The notes below the pieces were generated by a model. That model did no database searches. It was not told the DNA's origin and saw only the letters and a program-made list of their open reading frames with translations. This document shows, piece by piece, positions 57,380 to 64,000 of a DNA stretch of 64,000 nucleotides. The first letter of the stretch is position 1. Every line of letters starts with the position of its first letter. The DNA comes from Mesonia maritima. Its GTDB lineage: Bacteria; Bacteroidota; Bacteroidia; Flavobacteriales; Flavobacteriaceae. The translations under genes and the position numbers were made by a program. The DNA is taken from positions 744,001-808,000 of the forward strand of contig NZ_JBHLUA010000012.1 of assembly GCF_042433895.1 (NCBI RefSeq), read 5' to 3'.

Positions 57380-59500
57380 ATGGCAGTATTAAATAAAATT
57401 AGAGAACGTTCAGTTTTTTTAATTATCATTATCGCGTTAGCGTTATTCTCTTTCGTGTTAGCAGATGTGATTAGAAGTGGCGGTTTTTCCTCACAAAAAT
57501 CTCAAAATGTTATCGCCACTGTAAATGGTGAAGAAATTGAGCGCGAAGATTTTGCACGTCAAGTTGAAAACTATCAACGTAACGCACGTGGAAATATGAC
57601 CACTACACAAGCCGTAAATCAAGTCTGGAATTCCAGCGTTCGTCAAGCTTTATTAAACGAGCAATTTGAAGAATTAGGCTTAGAAGTAGGTCAAGAACAA
57701 ATTAATGCTGTATTAAGACAACAATTTGCCGGAAATCCTAATTTCACTAATGAAGCCGGAATGTTCGACATTAACAGAATGCGAGAATATATTGCCAATT
57801 TAAAATCTACTTCTCCAGAAGCGTATCGCCAATGGATTAATGTTGAAGAAAATATAGCGGAACAAGCCAAAGCAAATATTTATTATAATTTAGTAAAAGC
57901 CGGTGTTGGTGCTACTTTAGCTGAAGGTGAAGCGGCTTACCAATTAGAAAATAACACCATCGATCTTAAATATGTATTACTTCCGTACAGTTCTATAAAA
58001 GATGTAGAAGTTACAAAAGGTGAAGTAAAAGAATACATTAAGAATCATAAAGAAAAATACCAAGCTGAAGAATCAAGAGACATTCAGTATGTATATTTTG
58101 AAGAAAAAGCTTCCGTAGAAGACGAAGAAGCGACAAAAGAAGAATTAAACAAATTAATGAATAGTCGTGTTAGTTACAACGAAGTTTCTAAAATGAACGA
58201 CACCTTGCAAGGCTTCAAAAACACATCAGATATGCAAGCCTTTTTAGTTGAAAATTCAGATATGCCATCGCAAGAGCGTTTTGTTTTTAAAAGTGACTTG
58301 CCAAAAGAAAATTCAGAACAAATTTTCAATTTAAATGAAGGGGAAACTTTTGGTCCGTATAAAGAAAACGGATTCTGGAAAGTTTCTAAAGTAACTGCCG
58401 TAAAACAAGTAGCTGATTCTGTAAAAGCAAAAGACATTTTAATCACTTTCGCAGATGCGGGAGTCGACCAAGAAGTTACCAGAACAAAAGAAGAAGCAAA
58501 ACAATTAGCCGATAGCTTATTAACTGTAATCAAAAAAGACGCTGATAAATTCGCAGAATTTGCAAAAGAATATTCAGCCGATACTTCTACCAAAGAAAAA
58601 GGAGGCGATTTAGATTGGATTATGTACAATCAAGTCAACCAAGATAATGAAGTAATCAACTATTTATTTAGCAACGAAGAAGGAAGTAAAGATGTAGTGG
58701 AAAGTGAAATGGGTTATTACATTTTTTCAATTGAAGAAGTAACCGAGAAAGAACGCGCTGTAAAAGTAGCGACGTTAGCAAAACAAATCGAACCTTCAGA
58801 AAAAACTACAAGCGATTTATATACTGAAACTACTAAATTTGAAATCGCTGCAAACGATGGAGATTTCACTAAAATCGCTGAAGAGAAAAATCTTGAAGCA
58901 CGTCCGGTAAAAGGCGTAAAAAGCATGCAAGAAAATATTCCTGGTGTAGGAAATCAACGTCAGATCGTGCAATGGGCATTTAACGAAGAAACTGAAGTTG
59001 GAAACATTAAACGTTTCGACATTCCTTCTGGTTACGTTGTAGCGCAAGTTACTGCCAAGAATAAAAAAGGATTAATGAGTGTTGAAGAAGCTTCTCCAAT
59101 TGTTTCGCCAATTATTAGAAACGAGAAGAAAGCGAAAATGCTTAAAGAAAAAATCTCAGGAAATTCGTTAGCTGAAATTGCTCAGAGTCAAAATGTACAA
59201 GTACAAACAGCAAGTGCGGTAAATATGAAAAACCCAACCTTGCCTGGAGCTACAAGAGAGCCAAAAGTAGTTGGTGCAGCTTTTTCACTTGAAAAAGGAG
59301 CGGTAAGCGAACCAATTGAAGGGAAAAAAGGAGTTTATGTAGTAGAATTGCTTCGTAAAACAGAAGCGACACCTTTACCAAACTATCGCGGAATTGCAGA
59401 ACAGGAAACAAAACAACGTTCAGCAAAAGCGGTTCAACGTTTAACTTCAGCCTTAAAAAATAGCGCTGATATCGAAGATAATCGCGTAAAATTCTACTAG
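57380..59500 (+). CDS. ppiD: PpiD-type periplasmic peptidyl-prolyl isomerase/chaperone
   Basis: 706 residues. One N-terminal TM anchor (about 12-31, LIIIIALALFSFVLADVI), then a SurA_N-like chaperone region (VNGEEIEREDFARQVENYQ; about 40-200), a parvulin domain (about 340-460; KAKDILITF, FAEFAKEYSADTSTKEKGGDLDWI) and a second C-terminal parvulin-like segment (about 580-680). It helps fold proteins emerging at the inner membrane. Placement behind LPS and outer-membrane genes fits an envelope biogenesis unit. Confidence 0.9.
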   Translation: MAVLNKIRERSVFLIIIIALALFSFVLADVIRSGGFSSQKSQNVIATVNGEEIEREDFARQVENYQRNARGNMTTTQAVNQVWNSSVRQALLNEQFEELGLEVGQEQINAVLRQQFAGNPNFTNEAGMFDINRMREYIANLKSTSPEAYRQWINVEENIAEQAKANIYYNLVKAGVGATLAEGEAAYQLENNTIDLKYVLLPYSSIKDVEVTKGEVKEYIKNHKEKYQAEESRDIQYVYFEEKASVEDEEATKEELNKLMNSRVSYNEVSKMNDTLQGFKNTSDMQAFLVENSDMPSQERFVFKSDLPKENSEQIFNLNEGETFGPYKENGFWKVSKVTAVKQVADSVKAKDILITFADAGVDQEVTRTKEEAKQLADSLLTVIKKDADKFAEFAKEYSADTSTKEKGGDLDWIMYNQVNQDNEVINYLFSNEEGSKDVVESEMGYYIFSIEEVTEKERAVKVATLAKQIEPSEKTTSDLYTETTKFEIAANDGDFTKIAEEKNLEARPVKGVKSMQENIPGVGNQRQIVQWAFNEETEVGNIKRFDIPSGYVVAQVTAKNKKGLMSVEEASPIVSPIIRNEKKAKMLKEKISGNSLAEIAQSQNVQVQTASAVNMKNPTLPGATREPKVVGAAFSLEKGAVSEPIEGKKGVYVVELLRKTEATPLPNYRGIAEQETKQRSAKAVQRLTSALKNSADIEDNRVKFY

Positions 59501-59518
59501 AAAATAATATAGCATATA

Positions 59519-59552
59519 AAAAAAGCGACTCGTAAAGGAGTCGCTTTTTTTT
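59519..59552. terminator. terminator of ppiD, usable on both strands
   Basis: Stem AAAAAGCGACTC/GAGTCGCTTTTT with a 6-nt loop and T run, between convergent ppiD and the GHMP kinase gene. Confidence 0.88.
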
Positions 59553-59565
59553 GATTAGTTTGAAA

Positions 59566-60483
59566 CTATAAAACCATTTCTTCCCAAGATAAAATCGTTG
59601 AAAAGCCTTTTTCTTGAAAATAAGTTTGTTCTTTCTTTCCGCCGGTGGCTAAAATAAAATCGCCGCCCCAACCGCCAAGACTTTTTAATTGCCTGTTGTA
59701 ATCAGTAAAAAGTTGTTCTTGAATTGTTGGTGTATTTAAAATTTTAGAAAGCAATTGTTCGTGCGTTTTTAATAAATTTTCAAATTCCGATAGGGTTTTG
59801 CTTGCTAAAATTTCTTCCGTAAGTAACGAGACTTTTTTTACATATTCTTTTTTATCAGTTAAACTTTGTTTTCGATAATGTTGAATAGAATCTCGGCTAT
59901 TTTGCTTTTTGTTTAAATGAACAAAAAATAATTCTGAAGAAAATTCTGGAGAAAAATTTACTTCTTTTACCAGCGGCTTTTCATCTTTCAATTCAAAAAG
60001 TAAAGGCGTTTTGTGTTGCGCGCAAGCAATATCGTAACCACTTCCCCCAAAAGTCTGTTTCAGTAGTTTATACGGATCAATTTTAGCCCATTCGGCTAGA
60101 TTTGCAATTAAGGTTGAAGATGAACCCAAACCCCAATGTTGCGGAAATTCTAATTTCGTTTCAAGTTTAATTCCGTTTTGCAGAAAATCAGGTTGAAGTT
60201 TTTCAATTTCCTGTAAAATTTTCAATAATCGATCAGCAATCGATTTTTCACCAGTAACCAGATTTTTTAGTTGAATGGAATTATTTTCAATTTTAAATTC
60301 CGCTTCAAACCAAATTTTATCGGTATTTGTTCTACTTATCCAAGAAAAATGTGACAAATTAGTTTTGCTAATAGTTAAATGCTGACCGAATTTTGTGGGA
60401 ACCGCCAAGGCTTTTGCGCCGTCTAATACCAAATATTCGCCGCTTAATAATAATTTTCCCGGACTGTAAAAATGTTTATCCAT
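59566..60483 (-). CDS. GYDIA-family GHMP kinase
   Basis: 305 residues. The GHMP ATP loop is QHWGLGSSSTLIANLAEW (about 114-131), the N-terminal segment is YSPGKLLLSGEYLVLDGAKALA and the diagnostic GGSGYDIACAQ follows. It likely phosphorylates mevalonate or phosphomevalonate in isoprenoid synthesis, given that its start overlaps the HMG-CoA reductase gene by 8 nt. The exact step cannot be read from the sequence. Confidence 0.88.
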   Translation of the reverse strand: MDKHFYSPGKLLLSGEYLVLDGAKALAVPTKFGQHLTISKTNLSHFSWISRTNTDKIWFEAEFKIENNSIQLKNLVTGEKSIADRLLKILQEIEKLQPDFLQNGIKLETKLEFPQHWGLGSSSTLIANLAEWAKIDPYKLLKQTFGGSGYDIACAQHKTPLLFELKDEKPLVKEVNFSPEFSSELFFVHLNKKQNSRDSIQHYRKQSLTDKKEYVKKVSLLTEEILASKTLSEFENLLKTHEQLLSKILNTPTIQEQLFTDYNRQLKSLGGWGGDFILATGGKKEQTYFQEKGFSTILSWEEMVL

Positions 60484-61780
60484 TCCGAAGTTGTTCTAAA
60501 ACGCGTACTACCGCGCTATGAGAAACAGTATTTGATTTAAAATGCTCGATTACGTGCGATCGTTCTTCTATAGAAGCATTAAATTGATTTAAAATATTCA
60601 TTAAGTGCATTTTCATATGTCCTTCTTGAATTCCCGTGGTCACAAGCGATTTAATAGCAGCGAAATTTTGTGCAAGTCCGGCAACAGCTGTAATTTTCAT
60701 CAATTCTTTAGCTGAAGGATTTCCTAACATTTCCAGCGCGAGTTTTACTAATGGATGTAAACTCGTTAATCCGCCAACGGTTCCTAAAGCTAGTGGAATT
60801 TCAATTGAAAATTTAAAAATTCCATTTTCTATCGAAGCTGTGGTTAAACTTTTATAAGTGCCATTTCGCGAAGCGTGCGCGTGAACACAAGCTTCAACAG
60901 CTCTAAAATCGTTTCCGGTAGCAAGCACAACTGCATCGACTCCGTTCATAATTCCTTTGTTATGTGTAACAGCTCGGTAAGGCTCAATTTTAGCAATTTC
61001 AACTGCTTCCACAAACTTTTCAGCAAATTGATTGGCTTCTTTTTCGTCTTTCATCAAATCGCTCACAGGACAAGAAACTTCGGCGCGCACCAAACAATCG
61101 GGAACATAATTAGAGAGAATACTCATAATTACTTCCGGATTATTTTCTTCTGAAAAATGTGCTGAAGCTAAATCTTGAAAGCTTTCAGAAATTTGTTCTA
61201 AGCAAGAATTTATAAAATTTGCGCCCATCGCATCTAAAGTTTCAAACTCGCAATGCAATTGGTAATAATTGGCTAAAGAATCGGTTTTGTCTCGCAGTTG
61301 AATAGATAAAATTCCACCGCCGCGTTTGCGCATATTTTCGGTAATTTCATCGGTAGAAGCTAACAATTGTTTTTTCGATTTTTCAAAAAACTCGTTTAAT
61401 TTTTTAGTCTCTCCAGGATAAGTGAAATGAACTTGACCGACTTTTTTCGTATTTAAAACTTCAGCTTTAAATCCGCCACGTTCGCGCCAAAATTTAGCAG
61501 CTTTGCTTGCCGCGGCAATTACAGAACTTTCTTCAATCGCCATTGGGATTGCGTAGGTTTTTTCATTAATTAAAAAATTGGGTGCAACGCCAAATGGTAA
61601 ATAATAATTCGAAAGCGTATTTTCGGTAAATTCATCGTGTAAACGCTGTAATTTTACATCTTTGTTCCAATAAAGTTTGAGGGTTTCTGTAGCTTTTTGC
61701 GGATGGCTGAAATAGTTAGTAGCGAGCCAATTAATTTTTTCTTCTTTGCTGAATTTAGAAAAACCGGAAATTTGCGTCAT
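60476..61780 (-). CDS. mvaA: hydroxymethylglutaryl-CoA reductase, class II
   Basis: 434 residues of the class II (so-called degradative) type, which in Bacteroidota is used for mevalonate synthesis. Marks: MAIEESSVIAAASKAAKFW with the substrate-site Glu, AVTHNKGIMNGVDAVVLATGNDFRAVE with Lys and Asp, the Asn-Gly-rich dinucleotide site and the late catalytic His segment (GIQEGHMKMH). No membrane segment. Its stop overlaps the GHMP kinase start, making a two-gene mevalonate unit. Confidence 0.93.
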   Translation of the reverse strand: MTQISGFSKFSKEEKINWLATNYFSHPQKATETLKLYWNKDVKLQRLHDEFTENTLSNYYLPFGVAPNFLINEKTYAIPMAIEESSVIAAASKAAKFWRERGGFKAEVLNTKKVGQVHFTYPGETKKLNEFFEKSKKQLLASTDEITENMRKRGGGILSIQLRDKTDSLANYYQLHCEFETLDAMGANFINSCLEQISESFQDLASAHFSEENNPEVIMSILSNYVPDCLVRAEVSCPVSDLMKDEKEANQFAEKFVEAVEIAKIEPYRAVTHNKGIMNGVDAVVLATGNDFRAVEACVHAHASRNGTYKSLTTASIENGIFKFSIEIPLALGTVGGLTSLHPLVKLALEMLGNPSAKELMKITAVAGLAQNFAAIKSLVTTGIQEGHMKMHLMNILNQFNASIEERSHVIEHFKSNTVSHSAVVRVLEQLRNG

Positions 61781-61959
61781 GTTCGATGAAATCTTATGTT
61801 TGGTGACAAATATACAATTACTGGAATTGATTTACTATAGAATTTGCGGAAGTGAATCGAGAAAAGATTAACAAAATCTTAGTATTTAACACCTCGGCTA
61901 CTGCTTTTTTGCTGATTTTTTAGTAAACTTGACATTCAAAATTTGATTTTCCAATATTT

Positions 61960-64000
61960 ATGAAACTTAAAATAATTGCCTTAGCTGTTTTTCTAACAGC
62001 TACTAATCTCTTAACTGCTCAAAATAAAGAAATTACACTAGAAGAAATTTGGAGTGGAACCTTTCGACAAGAGCGCTTAGAATCTTTACAATCGCTAAAA
62101 AACGGAACCGAATATATTGTACAAAATTACGATCGTAGTGAAAAAGCGATGAAGGTTGATGTTTATAGTTATAAAACCGGTGACAAGGTAAGAACACTTA
62201 TTAATTCTAAAAATATTGATGGTTTGCCTTATTTTCAGGCTTATCAATTAAGTGAAGATGAAAGTAAAGCATTGCTTTCTACCGATATGGAATCGATTTA
62301 CCGTAGATCTACACGCGGAATTTATTATGTATATAATTTGGAAACTGGAAAATTAGATCAAGTTTCCGAAGAAAAAATTCAAGAACCTACGTTTTCTCCC
62401 GATGCATCAAAAGTTGCTTATGTATTCGAAAATAATATTTATGTCAAAAATATTGCGAGCGGAAAAGTAACGCAAATTACCACAGATGGAAAAATTAATA
62501 AAATTATAAACGGGATTACCGATTGGGTTTACGAAGAAGAATTTGCTTTTGTACAAGCATATGAGTGGAATAAAACCGGAGATAAAATAGCTTATTTACG
62601 TTTCGATGAAACTCAAGTCCCTGAATTTTCTATGGATATGTACGGAACTTACGGCGAGCAATTATATCCCTCGCAATATGTGTTTAAATATCCAAAAGCT
62701 GGTGAAAAAAACTCTGAGATAAGTTTACATATTTACAATTTACAAACAGAAAAAACTTCAGAAGTTGATTTCAAAAATGATTATGAATATTTGCCTAGAA
62801 TTAAATGGACGAATAATGAAAATTTGTTGAGTGTTCAAGCGTTAAATCGTCATCAAAATAATTTAGACTTAATTATTGTAAATGCTGAAGAAAATAGCAG
62901 CAATATAATTTTAAATGAAACCGATCCAGCTTATATCGATATTACCGATAACTTAACATTTTTAAATGATAATAGTTTTATTTGGACGAGTGAAAAAGAT
63001 GGTTGGAATCATATTTATCATTATGATAAAAATGGAAAATTATTAGATCAAGTAACGCGCGGTCAATGGGAAGTGACCGATTATTATGGCTTCGACCCGA
63101 AAACCGGTAGAATTTATTTTCAGAGTACCGAAAATGGAAGCATAAATCGTGATATATTTTCAATTAGAGCCAACGGAAAAAATAAAGCGCAATTAACTCA
63201 AAAACGAGGGACAAATAGTGCAGACTTTAGTGCTGACTTCACTTACTTTATAAATACTTATACAAGTTCTACCACTCCTTACGAATTTACTTTGCACGAC
63301 GCTAGAAACGGAAAATTAGTACGAGAAATTAAAGATAATTCAGCTCTGTTAAAGCAATTAGAACCTTATAACTTTTCAAAAAAAGAAATTTCTTCCATTA
63401 ATATCAATGGAAATGAATTGAATATGTGGATAATTAAACCGGCTAATTTCGATCCGAATAAAAAATATCCGCTTTTAATGTATCAATATTCAGGACCGGG
63501 ATCACAAGAAGTTTCCAATTCATTTTTTAACACCAATGATTATTGGTATCAATTATTAGCGCAACAAGGTTACATTATAGCTTGTATTGACGGTCGCGGA
63601 ACAGGTTTTAAAGGTTCAGAATTTAAAAAAGTTACGCAGAAAGAATTAGGGAAATATGAGTTAGAAGATCAAGTGGCCGCCGCTAAAAAATTAGGTGATC
63701 GAGATTATATAGATTCAGAAAGAATAGGAATTTGGGGCTGGAGTTTTGGTGGCTTTATGGCTTCTAATGCAATTTTTCAGGCTAATGATACTTTTAGTAT
63801 GGCAATTGCTGTGGCACCGGTTACGAGTTGGCGTTTTTATGATACCATTTATACTGAGCGTTATATGACAACACCCCAAGAAAATCCAACAGGATATGAT
63901 GAAAATTCTCCAATTACACACGTAAACGGATTAAAAGGTGATTTTTTACTAATTCATGGCGGTGGAGATGATAATGTTCACGTACAAAATACCATGCAAA
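61960..64000 (+). CDS. S9 family peptidase (dipeptidyl peptidase IV type), cut at the window end
   Basis: 680 codons are visible. Signal peptide MKLKIIALAVFLTATNLLTAQ, then the DPP4-type beta-propeller (SGTFRQERLESLQSLKNGTEY; YVYNLETGKLDQVSEEKIQEPTFSPD; the Glu pair in WVYEEEFAF that holds the substrate N-terminus). The hydrolase domain has the nucleophile GWSFGGF and LLIHGGGDDNVHVQNTMQ with the catalytic Asp; the catalytic His lies beyond the window. A periplasmic enzyme that removes N-terminal dipeptides with Pro or Ala at position two. Truncation is due only to the window edge. Confidence 0.95.
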   Translation, partial: MKLKIIALAVFLTATNLLTAQNKEITLEEIWSGTFRQERLESLQSLKNGTEYIVQNYDRSEKAMKVDVYSYKTGDKVRTLINSKNIDGLPYFQAYQLSEDESKALLSTDMESIYRRSTRGIYYVYNLETGKLDQVSEEKIQEPTFSPDASKVAYVFENNIYVKNIASGKVTQITTDGKINKIINGITDWVYEEEFAFVQAYEWNKTGDKIAYLRFDETQVPEFSMDMYGTYGEQLYPSQYVFKYPKAGEKNSEISLHIYNLQTEKTSEVDFKNDYEYLPRIKWTNNENLLSVQALNRHQNNLDLIIVNAEENSSNIILNETDPAYIDITDNLTFLNDNSFIWTSEKDGWNHIYHYDKNGKLLDQVTRGQWEVTDYYGFDPKTGRIYFQSTENGSINRDIFSIRANGKNKAQLTQKRGTNSADFSADFTYFINTYTSSTTPYEFTLHDARNGKLVREIKDNSALLKQLEPYNFSKKEISSININGNELNMWIIKPANFDPNKKYPLLMYQYSGPGSQEVSNSFFNTNDYWYQLLAQQGYIIACIDGRGTGFKGSEFKKVTQKELGKYELEDQVAAAKKLGDRDYIDSERIGIWGWSFGGFMASNAIFQANDTFSMAIAVAPVTSWRFYDTIYTERYMTTPQENPTGYDENSPITHVNGLKGDFLLIHGGGDDNVHVQNTMQ

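Noticed and set aside
58174..58629. 151-codon minus-strand frame
   Set aside because: Fully antisense to ppiD, whose parvulin motifs are evident in the plus-strand frame.
1..64000. CRISPR arrays, prophage, insertion sequences
   Set aside because: No regularly spaced repeats, no integrase, phage or transposase genes, and no terminal inverted repeats around gene blocks were found.

Overview
The window is AT-rich chromosomal DNA from a member of the Flavobacteriaceae (Bacteroidota), probably marine. The evidence is the gene set (TonB receptor with carboxypeptidase-like N-domain, T9SS type A sorting domain, GYDIA-type GHMP kinase, SDR-type threonine dehydrogenase, DUF4301, the coaX-lptC-ppiD neighbourhood) and promoters of the Bacteroidetes type (TTG-N19/20-TAnnTTTG) upstream of rplU, greA, the thiamine receptor and a small MORN-like gene. 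It is mostly core genome. I see no prophage, insertion sequence or CRISPR array.

Layout. 1-11 kb: end of a truncated gene, a two-subunit M16 peptidase operon, rplU-rpmA, ahcY, then a tightly overlapping operon (phosphopantetheinyl transferase, thiamine-binding-like protein, PnuC-family transporter, NadR-like kinase, DUF4301 protein, ArfB). 11-18 kb: small PepSY-like protein, sigma-54 activator and convergent hybrid histidine kinase, then a TPP riboswitch with terminator controlling a TonB-dependent receptor. 18-22 kb: SDR, AraC-family regulator and metallo-hydrolase, a Rieske-like lipoprotein, and greA behind a 5' leader hairpin. 22-27 kb: six-gene arsenosugar-type operon (CMD-family protein, ArsS radical SAM, rhodanese lipoprotein, TIGR04282-type transferase, nucleoside phosphorylase, ArsM). 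27-30 kb: a CHASE/PAS histidine kinase broken by a perfect 7-bp tandem duplication, and its single-domain response regulator. 30-43 kb: threonine dehydrogenase-like gene, lipoproteins, M13 and M28 peptidases, cold-shock protein, ClC channel, aspS, a small MORN-like protein, a universal stress protein. 43-45 kb: a decaying two-component locus (intact receiver, kinase remnant with in-frame stops, intact Hpt) and a candidate small RNA. 45-51 kb: di-haem peroxidase, a T9SS-exported PhoD-like phosphatase with LamG-like domains, tRNA-Phe. 51-60 kb: operon coaX, OMP, TPR, lptC, small membrane protein, CNNM-family protein, a hypothetical gene and ppiD. 60-64 kb: mevalonate-pathway kinase and HMG-CoA reductase, then a DPP4-type S9 peptidase cut by the window end.

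Links between genes. The riboswitch-controlled receptor and the thiamine-binding/PnuC/kinase operon about 7 kb away could form an outer-to-inner membrane thiamine salvage route, although the transporter substrate could instead be nicotinamide riboside. The arsenic operon holds methylation (ArsM), adenosyl transfer (ArsS), a phosphorylase able in principle to remove adenine, and a sugar transferase. The strongest leads for a second look are this operon with its phosphorylase, the 7-bp duplication in the kinase, the greA leader hairpin, the candidate small RNA, the possible sigma-54 promoter beside the sigma-54 activator, and a two-copy interspersed palindromic repeat.
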